Shown: positions 1 to 5,984, counted from the stretch's first letter. The stretch is 7,825 nt of DNA from Bacteroidota bacterium (GCA_027620595.1 JAQCDI010000116.1:1-7825), one strand, 5' to 3'. Program-made: numbers and translations. Notes: generated by a model from the letters alone, not told the origin.

Positions 1-65
1 TCGCCCCCCTTGCCTGCCTCCGCAACCCGGATGACAGGTCTTTCGTCAGAAAAAATCCATTTCGA

Positions 66-95
66 CACACCGCACACAATAACCTGGGCGGTGTG
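66..95. other. Inverted repeat (8-bp stem) upstream of the ECF sigma gene
   Basis: CACACCGC at 66-73 is perfectly complementary to GCGGTGTG at 88-95, with a 14-nt loop. It lies about 80 nt before the sigma-factor start, in the only non-coding stretch upstream of the operon. It could be a hairpin in the 5' leader or an operator. It could also be the end of a transcript from outside the window on the minus strand, since a run of six T follows on that strand, but about 10 nt from the stem, too far for a standard terminator. No clear ECF-type promoter could be picked out in 1-174. Confidence 0.35.
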
Positions 96-174
96 CCCGT
101 TTGTCCAATGCATCCGGTAAGGCACAAGCTGCCCCAAGCGGATGTCCCCCGTCACCTCTCCCTGACCGTTTTCC

Positions 175-780
175 ATGCACCCGGCCGACGAAGTATTGGT
201 TGCCCGCTTTGTGGAGCACGCCGACCAAGCGGCGTTCCGCACGCTGATGGATCGGCATCAGGAGCGGGTATTCAGCTACCTGCGCGGCATGGTGAAGGAT
301 CGGGAGGTGGCCAACGATCTGTTCCAGGAGACTTTCCTGCGCGTCATCAGCGCGTTGAACAACGATCGGGGGTCGTATGCACAACAGGGAAAATTCCTGG
401 GATGGGTTCTCCGTATTGCACGTAATGCTGCACTGGATCACCTTCGCTCCCGCCGGAAATGGCGGGACATGGGAGCTTCGGAAGCAGAAGACGAAACGAT
501 CTGGTGGGAACGCCTGCCTGACGACAGCGCTTCGGCGCTGGAACAGGTGGAAGTCTCCGAACAGGTCGACGTGCTGCGGGCCTGCATCGACCAGCTCCCG
601 CCCGAACAACGGGAAGTGGTCTTGCTGCGCCACCAATCGGACCTCACGTTCCGGGAAATCGCCGATCTGACGGACTGCTCCATCAACACGGCACTGGGTC
701 GGATGCGCTACGCGCTGATCAACCTGCGTCGGCTGATGGAAGCATCCCGGATGGCAGACGCACCCACCGTCACGAACTGA
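175..780 (+). CDS. ECF-type RNA polymerase sigma factor (sigma-70 family)
   Basis: A 201-residue alternative sigma factor that would direct core RNA polymerase to a small set of promoters, probably including its own. Region 2 spans about residues 20-95: DLFQETFLRV (48-57) is the core-binding 2.2 helix, and KFLGWVLRIARNAALDHL (73-90) is the -10 recognition part. An acidic linker (about 96-130) leads to region 4, with LPPEQREVVLLRH at 141-153 and the -35-binding helix-turn-helix at 159-182 (FREIADLTDCSINTALGRMR). There is no region 1.1 or 3, as expected for the ECF group. An in-frame TGA at 163-165 makes the ATG at 175 the first possible start; no Shine-Dalgarno sequence precedes it. It is the first gene of a same-strand group with a membrane protein and two exported proteins, a layout typical of sigma/anti-sigma operons. 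The family call is firm; its signal and regulon cannot be read from the sequence. Confidence 0.95.
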   Translation: MHPADEVLVARFVEHADQAAFRTLMDRHQERVFSYLRGMVKDREVANDLFQETFLRVISALNNDRGSYAQQGKFLGWVLRIARNAALDHLRSRRKWRDMGASEAEDETIWWERLPDDSASALEQVEVSEQVDVLRACIDQLPPEQREVVLLRHQSDLTFREIADLTDCSINTALGRMRYALINLRRLMEASRMADAPTVTN

Positions 781-814
781 CGCATCATCGGATACACGGC
801 TACCAGAAACCACC

Positions 815-1447
815 ATGGACCACGGCAAGAAAGACATCCTGCTTCACCTGTATGGGGAAGCGTCGGAAGCTACGGAGCTTCGCTCGCTGCTCCGGGATGA
901 GGAGCTGCGCCGCGAACACGCCGCTCTCAGCGAAGCCAAATTCAGGTTGGATCATCTCGGACGTGAACGGCCCGATCCGGCCGTCATGGACCGCATCCTC
1001 GCAGCTGCGGCTGCCGGTGAAGGACTGCCCGACGGCACGAGTCGCCGTGATCGTCCTCCCGTGGCCCGCGTGGTCCGCCTGCGCCGGGTAATGTTGCCGG
1101 CCCTGACGCTGGCAGCCGCCATCCTCTTCGGCGTGGCCGTGGGGTGGTTCAGCTCGCAGTCAGGCACATCATCACCCACCGATCCGGCTGTGGCCACTGT
1201 CCAGGACGATATCGTGCCTCCCGAATCCCTGTACCGGTTTGTCCCTCCCCAGCAGCCGTTCACGCCTGCCTCGGCGCAGGACCCACGGTTGGCCTGGGAC
1301 GATTCGGCGCCCTTGCTCGACATGCACCGCCGCATAGAGACCATGCGCCCCGAAGGAATGCTTGATTGGGGTGAAGAAGCCGTGCCACTGGAGTCCCTTC
1401 CCGGGTCGGGCAACCGATCGCTCCGTTTGGCAGGCACCAACAACTAG
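815..1447 (+). CDS. Putative anti-sigma factor, single-pass membrane protein
   Basis: A 210-residue protein encoded 34 nt after the sigma factor. Residues 1-65 are charged and helix-rich (LLHLYGEASEATELRSLL near 9-26), as expected for a cytoplasmic domain that would hold the sigma factor. A basic stretch (RVVRLRR, 85-91) precedes one hydrophobic segment at about 92-112, giving an N-in, C-out topology. The outer part (113-210) is rich in Pro, Ser and Asp and shows no domain I recognise. There is not a single cysteine, so the HxxxCxxC zinc motif of ZAS-type anti-sigma factors is absent. The role is inferred from position, topology and the general look of the N-terminal domain; no sequence motif proves sigma binding. 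It could instead be a structural membrane protein of the same operon. The ATG at 815 is preceded by no Shine-Dalgarno sequence. Confidence 0.65.
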   Translation: MDHGKKDILLHLYGEASEATELRSLLRDEELRREHAALSEAKFRLDHLGRERPDPAVMDRILAAAAAGEGLPDGTSRRDRPPVARVVRLRRVMLPALTLAAAILFGVAVGWFSSQSGTSSPTDPAVATVQDDIVPPESLYRFVPPQQPFTPASAQDPRLAWDDSAPLLDMHRRIETMRPEGMLDWGEEAVPLESLPGSGNRSLRLAGTNN

Positions 1448-1463
1448 CCCGTTGAGGATCCAT

Positions 1464-1480
1464 CGACTGCAACGCAGTCG
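1464..1480 (+). other. Intercistronic hairpin between anti-sigma and first exported gene
   Basis: CGACTGC (1464-1470) and GCAGTCG (1474-1480) form a perfect 7-bp stem with a 3-nt AAC loop. It sits in the 46-nt gap between the anti-sigma-like gene and the next start codon, ending 13 nt before that ATG. No T run follows, so it is not a standard terminator. It might influence transcript processing or translation of the downstream gene; that is inference. Confidence 0.5.
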
Positions 1481-1493
1481 TGTGAATGACGCC

Positions 1494-2411
1494 ATGAAAC
1501 ACCTGATTCTTACCCTTTTGGCCGCCGTGTTGCTCAGTGTTCCGGGCTCAGCCCGTTCGCTGCAGCATGCCATCCAGTTGGAGCCGATTGCCACGAAAGT
1601 CAGCATAGAAGACGGCAAGGTATTCGTAAACGGGAAGCGCGTGGACCATTCCCGCCTGCCGGATGGACTCCGCAGTCTGGACACAAAGGTCAGACTCACG
1701 TTCTGGACCACCGACAACGCGCTGATCGAGATCAACAACCAGACCTTCCTCTTCGAGGACAACAGCTTCCGGATTGCCTCGCCCAACGAGAAGTCCCAGC
1801 GCAATGTCAGGGCTGTCTTTTCCAGCCAGGGCAATGGTCCGGATGTCCGACTCTACGAAGCACCGCAGGTAACCGGCGGCTATCTGGTTACAACGTCCTC
1901 CGGTGCCAAAGCCGATGCCATGAACAGCTACGTGGCGCAGCTGCGCGAGCGGGCCGAAGAATTCAACAAGCTGACCTTCGAGCTCAAAGAGGTCCTGCCC
2001 GAAGGAAATGACCTCGGTCGTCAAATGGTGGTCGAGGCCGAGAATACCGCCCGGATTGCCAGTGTGCTTCCGCAGGTGGAATACGAGGCCTACCTCGGCT
2101 CTCTGCAAAGCCGGAACCGTCAGCTCTACGAGGAGCTGCAGCGGGAGCGCACCATGGAAATGCGCACCCACGAACTGGCACGGGCGGCGCGCAGTGCTGC
2201 AACGACCCGGGAGCGGGAAACACACCTGGCGGAGCTGCGCAACGTCCTGACCGAGATATTCGAGCTCAAACAGGCCAACCGTCGCAAGGAAATCCAGCAG
2301 CTCGAACGGCAGCTCAAGGAATTGCAGGGCCGTTTGGCGGAAAGGGAGTCCCTCAAGAAGGACATCATCGACAGCCGCCTGGCCGACCTCCTCAATCTTC
2401 ACCGCTGGTAG
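1494..2411 (+). CDS. Exported coiled-coil protein of the ECF operon (paralogue 1)
   Basis: A 305-residue protein of unknown function. The ATG at 1494 is chosen over an upstream in-frame ATG at 1362 because it begins directly with a signal peptide (MKHLILTLLAAVLLSVPGSA, likely cut after about residue 20) and avoids an 86-nt overlap with the previous gene. After a block at 36-50 (VSIEDGKVFVNGKRV) comes a region that looks beta-rich (about 60-135). From about 142 to the end it is strongly charged and helical, a probable coiled coil. Its last 60 residues carry FELKQA (256-261) and IIDSRLADLL (291-300), ending in Trp. The same block and tail recur in the next gene, so the two are paralogues. No enzyme motif or further membrane segment is visible, so it probably acts in the periplasm. 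Charged, helical exported proteins next to envelope stress regulators (CpxP/Spy-like) offer a loose analogy, but no specific family match is claimed. Confidence 0.8.
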   Translation: MKHLILTLLAAVLLSVPGSARSLQHAIQLEPIATKVSIEDGKVFVNGKRVDHSRLPDGLRSLDTKVRLTFWTTDNALIEINNQTFLFEDNSFRIASPNEKSQRNVRAVFSSQGNGPDVRLYEAPQVTGGYLVTTSSGAKADAMNSYVAQLRERAEEFNKLTFELKEVLPEGNDLGRQMVVEAENTARIASVLPQVEYEAYLGSLQSRNRQLYEELQRERTMEMRTHELARAARSAATTRERETHLAELRNVLTEIFELKQANRRKEIQQLERQLKELQGRLAERESLKKDIIDSRLADLLNLHRW

Positions 2412-2507
2412 GATCGGGCGAACCTTTTTCCCGTCCCTTCCTGCCAGCCCGATGGTGTCGACGCCGCATATCACCCTCGTCGATTGTCATCAACACCCCG
2501 TATCCCA

Positions 2508-3275
2508 ATGAAACGATTCCTGAACCTGTCCCTGGCGCTCCTGGTCCTGGGTCTTGCTGCCCTCCCCATGCAGACGGCCCTTGCGCAGAAGCCGGACAAG
2601 GACTCCCATCGCACCGTCATTGAAATCAAGGACGGCAAGGTCCTCCTCAACGGCAAGGAAGTTGCCGAGATAGAGGATGAGGACGCCCCCCTCGTGTTCA
2701 AGCGCTCCGGAGAAGACATCACCAGTCGCCTGTGGAACCTGGACGAAGGCCCTGGCGGGCGAGCTTCCGGCTTCGTACTGCACAGCGACGACGGCGAAGG
2801 ATACCGGCTTCGCACCATGCCTCGCGCCTACGGCTTCATGTCGGAAGACGGTGCCAAGGCAGAATTCTTCAGCGACCGGGATTTCCAGGAAATCTTCGAG
2901 GTCCGGGAAAAAGCACGCCGCCAGACTTCCGAAGCCATGGCCGAACTCGAACGGGCCATGCCGGCATTGAGCCTGTACGCCGAACGAGGCGCCGTGAGCC
3001 AACGCGCTCTGGAGGCCGAACAGCGCAGCCGTGAACTGGCTCGTTCCATTCGGAAAGGTGACGGAGATGCGGAGGCGCTCGAAGCAGAACTCAGCGAACT
3101 GCTGGGCCAGGTCTTCGATGAAAAACAGGCCGCCCAACAGGAGCGCATCGATAGGCTGCGCCAACAGCTGACCGATCTTGAGCAGCGCATGCAGCAGCGG
3201 CAGGAAGACCGCAACCAGATCATCAGCAAGCGCAAGGACCAGCTTCTCGGACGCGATTCGCGCTTCGACTGGTAA
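2508..3275 (+). CDS. Exported coiled-coil protein of the ECF operon (paralogue 2)
   Basis: A 255-residue exported protein of unknown function, 96 nt after its paralogue. The ATG at 2508 is preferred over an in-frame TTG 24 nt upstream because it starts the signal peptide (MKRFLNLSLALLVLGLAALP onward, probable cleavage after ALA at 24-26). The mature protein opens with VIEIKDGKVLLNGKEV (37-52), matching the block in the preceding gene. A variable middle (about 60-130) contains acidic and glycine-rich turns. The rest is predicted helix or coiled coil, with FDEKQA (203-208) and IISKRKDQLL (238-247), again ending in Trp. Over about 50 residues of the tail the two proteins align without gaps, with roughly one third identity by eye. 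The shared ends and differing middles suggest an old tandem duplication in which the middle diverged. Downstream are a nested hairpin and a terminator, so this is likely the last gene of the operon. Confidence 0.8.
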   Translation: MKRFLNLSLALLVLGLAALPMQTALAQKPDKDSHRTVIEIKDGKVLLNGKEVAEIEDEDAPLVFKRSGEDITSRLWNLDEGPGGRASGFVLHSDDGEGYRLRTMPRAYGFMSEDGAKAEFFSDRDFQEIFEVREKARRQTSEAMAELERAMPALSLYAERGAVSQRALEAEQRSRELARSIRKGDGDAEALEAELSELLGQVFDEKQAAQQERIDRLRQQLTDLEQRMQQRQEDRNQIISKRKDQLLGRDSRFDW

Positions 3276-3345
3276 CTACATTCCGTAGCATGCAGTAGAG
3301 ACGAAGGGAGGGTCGAAGCTGCACGCAACGGAGGGATGCGACGTC

Positions 3346-3397
3346 TGTCGCCGCAGGAAATTCCTTCCGGCCCAGGCCGACGGGATTTCCGCCGACA
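3346..3397 (+). other. Nested hairpin in the 3' region of the ECF operon
   Basis: Three stacked complementarities can be traced: TGTCG (3346-3350) with CGACA (3393-3397); GGAAAT (3357-3362) with ATTTCC (3385-3390); and a small inner CGGC/GCCG stem around 3368-3379. The 136-nt stretch 3276-3411 holds no plausible gene. This structure lies between the last stop codon and the terminator. It may protect the mRNA 3' end or be part of a small 3'-UTR RNA; alternatively it is one copy of a dispersed intergenic palindrome. No T run follows it. Confidence 0.4.
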
Positions 3398-3411
3398 CGC
3401 GCGACGCAGCC

Positions 3412-3451
3412 TGTGGGCCGCGGCCTTTGGCCGCCGCCCACATTTCTTTTT
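3412..3451 (+). terminator. Rho-independent terminator of the ECF operon
   Basis: The stem is 3412-3425 (TGTGGGCCGCGGCC) against 3429-3442 (GGCCGCCGCCCACA): 14 pairs with a single mismatch and a 3-nt TTT loop. The tract TTTCTTTTT follows at 3443-3451. On the minus strand the stem is not followed by a T run, so it serves the + strand genes ending at 3275. The converging response-regulator gene would read into the same stem but has no clear terminator of its own. Confidence 0.85.
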
Positions 3452-3482
3452 ACCTCAGTCGATGCGGGACAGAGACGTAGCC

Positions 3483-4175
3483 TCAGCTTACTTGAAGCCT
3501 GTAGCCTTTCTTGTAAGCAGCTTTTATCTGCACCCTTTTCACACCGGCATCACGCAATTTGGTTTTGAGCCGATGGACGACTGCATACAGCGGATTGTAA
3601 GTCCCTGCATAGGTTGAACCCCATGCTTCTCCCCGCAACTCGACACGGGTTGTGACTTCGGGATGACGCATAACCAGTCGTTGGAGCACAGCAAACTCCA
3701 ACGGGGTGAGCAGAATGAGATCCCCAGATTCATGATAGGCCCTCATGTACTCCCGCTCGAGGACGAGATCACCTATACGGACAGTGCCTGCATACCATTG
3801 ACTGGCTTTCAGCTCAGCCATTCGACGCGTAGCCGTACCCAAGCGGGCTTGAAGCTCCCCAATGCGGAATGGTTTGGTCAGGTAGTCATCAGCTCCTGCC
3901 TGCAAGCCTTCGATCGTGCTACCCACATCGGAACGCGCGGTAAGCATGACAATCCAGCCGCCAAACCCGTTGAGTCGCAATTGCTTCGTTAATTCGATCC
4001 CACTTCCATCCGGTAGCATCCAGTCCATGAGGATGATATTCGGAGCATGCTCTGACACCTGTTCTATGGCTTCACCGGCATTGGAAGCCACGATGACGTC
4101 CTCTTCTTTTTCTCGAAAGTACAACTCCAGCATGGTGCGTTGCGGTTCATTGTCCTCGACGATGAGAATACTCAT
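3483..4175 (-). CDS. OmpR/PhoB-type response regulator, apparently orphaned
   Basis: A 230-residue two-component response regulator. The receiver domain (1-120) has the acidic pair E7/D8, phosphoacceptor D51 in the LMDWMLPDGSG stretch, the switch residue T79 and K101 in LTKPF, so all the residues needed for phosphorylation are present. A winged-helix DNA-binding domain fills 130-229, with LLTPLEFAVLQRL (155-167) at its start, a recognition helix near 193-209 and the terminal hairpin KKGYRLQV. It should act as a phosphorylation-controlled transcription factor. Its ATG overlaps by 4 nt (ATGA) the stop of a histidine kinase remnant, so it was the second gene of a kinase-regulator operon. A purine-rich AAAAAGG lies about 7 nt upstream of the start, unlike most genes here. 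GC is about 50%, well below the flanking genes, consistent with acquisition from elsewhere. With the partner kinase gone, its input and targets are unknown. Confidence 0.93.
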   Translation of the reverse strand: MSILIVEDNEPQRTMLELYFREKEEDVIVASNAGEAIEQVSEHAPNIILMDWMLPDGSGIELTKQLRLNGFGGWIVMLTARSDVGSTIEGLQAGADDYLTKPFRIGELQARLGTATRRMAELKASQWYAGTVRIGDLVLEREYMRAYHESGDLILLTPLEFAVLQRLVMRHPEVTTRVELRGEAWGSTYAGTYNPLYAVVHRLKTKLRDAGVKRVQIKAAYKKGYRLQVS

Positions 4176-4333
4176 GATTTTGCCTTTTTCAGCCTGATGA
4201 CTACGGTCGTTCCTTCGTTCACCGCGGATTCGATGTGGATACTTCCCTTCAATGCCCGAACAATTCCCTTCACAAGAGCAAGCCCGATGCCCGTCCCCGG
4301 AACGCGGGACGCGTTGGGTGAATGATGGCGACC
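4172..4333 (-). pseudogene. C-terminal remnant of a sensor histidine kinase
   Basis: Read on the minus strand, this stretch encodes RVPGTGIGLALVKGIV and continues to IRLKKAKS and a TGA. This is the G2 ATP-lid box and last strand/helix of a HATPase_c domain, the extreme C-terminus of a sensor kinase. Kinase-like sequence begins at about 4318 (Asn-Ala-Ser-Arg-Val-Pro-Gly-Thr-Gly). Upstream it turns into unrelated codons and hits an in-frame TGA at 4334-4336. The H box, N box, G1 box, dimerisation helices and sensor domain are all missing, so no working kinase can be made. The stop overlaps the regulator's ATG, the classic layout of a translationally coupled pair. The loss most likely came from a deletion or from insertion of the AT-rich DNA that follows. 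Confidence 0.85.
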
Positions 4334-4368
4334 TCAGTAAAACTTACCCCATTATTTATTCCATTAAT

Positions 4369-4578
4369 ATGTTATTTTTTGTTTGTATTGGTGATAGCTT
4401 ACAAATAGCGCAAGGGAATTTTGTGGGTTAAACCGAGATTAAGCAAAAGTTCATCCAAGACATCAAAGACTATTTCTGGCAGAGCATGGGTGATCGCATG
4501 GGAGAGCAATCCAAGGCGCTTCCCGAACAAGTCATGGATGAAGAACCTACCGATCAGTTGCAGGTCGGCAAGTCATAG
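4369..4578 (+). pseudogene. Possible broken ORF remnant, unidentified
   Basis: One frame runs from ATG 4369 for 20 codons (starting MLFFVCIGDSLQ) to TAA at 4429-4431. It then stays open in the same frame for another 48 codons to TAG at 4576-4578. The second half has an ordinary protein-like composition: KFIQDIKDYFWQ around 4447-4482, then GEQSKALPEQVMDEEPTDQL (about 4501-4560). It has an internal ATG at 4486 but no Shine-Dalgarno sequence. This could be a gene fragment interrupted by a nonsense change, a piece of a mobile-element protein left by deletion, or chance. I do not recognise the family. Confidence 0.3.
4382..4405. repeat. Small inverted repeat in AT-rich region
   Basis: TTTGTA (4382-4387) and TACAAA (4400-4405) are perfect inverted copies separated by 12 nt. 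In AT-rich DNA a 6-bp match can arise by chance. It has the spacing of a dimeric repressor site but nothing nearby confirms that. Confidence 0.25.
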
Positions 4579-4617
4579 ATTCAAGTGAGCGGGTTTCCCG
4601 CCGATATATCAATTCAG

Positions 4618-4636
4618 TGCAAAAGGTGACTTTGCA
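4618..4636. promoter_or_regulatory. Possible operator: inverted repeat upstream of amidase
   Basis: TGCAAA (4618-4623) and TTTGCA (4631-4636) form a perfect 6-bp inverted repeat with a 7-nt spacer, centred about 55 nt before the amidase ATG. Size and position fit a binding site for a dimeric regulator near the promoter. No regulator can be assigned, and chance is a real alternative. Confidence 0.3.
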
Positions 4637-4681
4637 GGACCGGCCGATGGTCATTTCTTTAATGCTTACGATCTATCCTGC

Positions 4682-5968
4682 ATGGATCATTCCACACATC
4701 CCACGCAACGAAACACGCTCTCCCTGTCGTTGATCAAGGTCAGGCTGATACTCCTCCTCCTGGGTTGTCTGCTGGTAGTTCCTGTACCTGCCAGAGCCGA
4801 ATCCACGCCCGCCGTCGAGCGCGTCTCTTTCGCTGCGCGCGCCGATGGCAACGGGGTGGTCATGCGCATCCACATGAACGAACCGGTGGCCGCTTTCAGC
4901 ATGCCGACGTACCGGGAAGATGGGGCCATCGAGGTGGTCGTATTCCGAAGCCACCTTACGCAGACCCGCACCCTGGACCCTCCCGTCGGACCCATCCGTT
5001 CCTACCGGGTGGACCAGTTGGGCAACGATGTGGTGATCCGCCTGGAGCCGGGTATGGGCCCGGTTACGGCGTCGGCCTACCGGGATCGTACCAGTCATGA
5101 CATCCTGGTGGGATTGACCGGTTCGCCCCCTGCCATTCCGGTGGTGGCCACCTCCGGATCCCCGGCTCCTTCGGACATGACCTTGTCCGATCGGCTCGGT
5201 CAGGCCGTCAACGCGTCCCTTCCCCGCCCAACGGCAGACGCCGATGCGCGGCGGTGGACACTGGACACGATCGTCATTGACGCCGGACACGGCGGCAAGG
5301 ATACCGGCGCGCTGGCCGCCGACGGGACCCGGGAAAAGGACGTGGTGCTGGCTGTGGCACGCAAAGTGGGACAGTACCTCGAGGAGAACCTGGATGTGAA
5401 CGTGGTCTACACCCGGGAGGACGACCGCTTCATCACGCTCCAGGGCCGAGGTCACCTGGCCAATCAGGCCGGCGGAAAGCTCTTTGTGTCCATCCACGCC
5501 AACTCGGCCCCGGACCGACGCGCCCACGGAACGGAGACGTTTTTCCTGGGCCTGCACAAGACGGATGCCGCCCGCCGCGTCATGGAGCGCGAGAACGAGG
5601 TGGTCCGCCTGGAGGGGGATGCTTCCGCTTACGAAGAATACGATGCCATGACGTCCGTCATGCAGACCCTGACCCAGAGCGCCTACATGCGGCAGAGCCA
5701 GTCCCTGGCCGAAAGCATCGAAAGTGAATTCGAGGATCGGGCGGGCCGATCGAGCCGCGGCGTTAAACAGGCCGGGTTCTATGTCCTCTACGGTGCGTCC
5801 ATGCCATCGGTGCTGGTCGAGCTGGGCTTCCTGTCCAACCCCAGCGAGGCCGCCTTCATGCGCAGTGAGGACGGGCAGGCGTACCTGGCGAGTGCTATCT
5901 TCCGTGCCATCCGCACGTACAAATCCGAATACGATCAGGGGCTCCACCTGCGTGCATCCGACCGGTAA
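4682..5968 (+). CDS. N-acetylmuramoyl-L-alanine amidase, secreted (Amidase_3)
   Basis: A 428-residue zinc hydrolase that cleaves the amide bond between N-acetylmuramic acid and L-alanine in peptidoglycan, a cell-separation and wall-turnover activity. A signal peptide lies near residues 17-39 (hydrophobic core LILLLLGCLLVV, cleavage after ARA). Residues 40-145 form a beta-rich region like the AMIN localisation domain of AmiC-type enzymes. A Pro/Ser/Ala-rich linker leads to the catalytic domain at 195-412. Zinc ligands are H203 in IDAGHGGKDTG, E218 in TREKD and H272 in SIHAN; the catalytic glutamate is E380 in VELGFLSNP. Residues about 295-345 form a helical insert between H272 and E380, where AmiA/B/C enzymes carry the autoinhibitory helix relieved by EnvC/NlpD-type activators. 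Activation by such a partner is therefore plausible but not shown. apt follows after 16 nt, probably on the same transcript. The ATG at 4682 is used as the first start giving a full signal peptide. Confidence 0.94.
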   Translation: MDHSTHPTQRNTLSLSLIKVRLILLLLGCLLVVPVPARAESTPAVERVSFAARADGNGVVMRIHMNEPVAAFSMPTYREDGAIEVVVFRSHLTQTRTLDPPVGPIRSYRVDQLGNDVVIRLEPGMGPVTASAYRDRTSHDILVGLTGSPPAIPVVATSGSPAPSDMTLSDRLGQAVNASLPRPTADADARRWTLDTIVIDAGHGGKDTGALAADGTREKDVVLAVARKVGQYLEENLDVNVVYTREDDRFITLQGRGHLANQAGGKLFVSIHANSAPDRRAHGTETFFLGLHKTDAARRVMERENEVVRLEGDASAYEEYDAMTSVMQTLTQSAYMRQSQSLAESIESEFEDRAGRSSRGVKQAGFYVLYGASMPSVLVELGFLSNPSEAAFMRSEDGQAYLASAIFRAIRTYKSEYDQGLHLRASDR

Positions 5969-5984
5969 GCCCCTGCGCTACCCC

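Larger units (their letters stand above)
4319..4681. other. AT-rich scar region between kinase remnant and amidase
   Basis: About 360 bases without a convincing intact gene. Base composition drops sharply: 17 of 60 bases are G or C in 4321-4380, 23 of 60 in 4381-4440 and 26 of 60 in 4441-4500, against 45 of 60 in a sample of the amidase gene. It begins exactly where histidine kinase homology ends and runs to the amidase start. It contains a broken reading frame (4369-4578), two short inverted repeats and a small GCGGG/CCCGC hairpin at 4589-4601 with no T run. The amidase promoter must lie in its right end, but no good -35/-10 pair or Bacteroidota-type TTTG/TAnnTTTG pair is visible. I see no terminal inverted repeats or target duplication that would prove a named insertion sequence. 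Confidence 0.6.

Noticed and set aside
46..837. Long minus-strand ORF of 263 codons over the sigma gene
   Set aside because: It lies opposite a clear ECF sigma factor, has no recognisable domain and is explained by the high GC of the coding strand, which suppresses stops on the opposite strand.
1362..1493. Upstream extension of the first exported protein
   Set aside because: The extra 44 residues overlap the anti-sigma-like gene and would bury the signal peptide inside the protein.
2413..2453. ATCGGGC/GCCCGAT inverted repeat between the two exported genes
   Set aside because: The loop is 27 nt and no T run follows the stem; weak as a terminator and plausible by chance.
1548..2474. Minus-strand ORF of 308 codons opposite the first exported protein
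   Set aside because: The + strand frame has a signal peptide, a coiled coil and a paralogue next door; the antisense frame has none of these and is a shadow.
4589..4601. GCGGG-TTT-CCCGC hairpin in the scar region
   Set aside because: Only five pairs and no T run on either strand; not supportable as a terminator.
4673..5947. Minus-strand ORF of 424 codons opposite the amidase
   Set aside because: The + strand carries all zinc ligands and catalytic residues of Amidase_3; the antisense product has no domain features.
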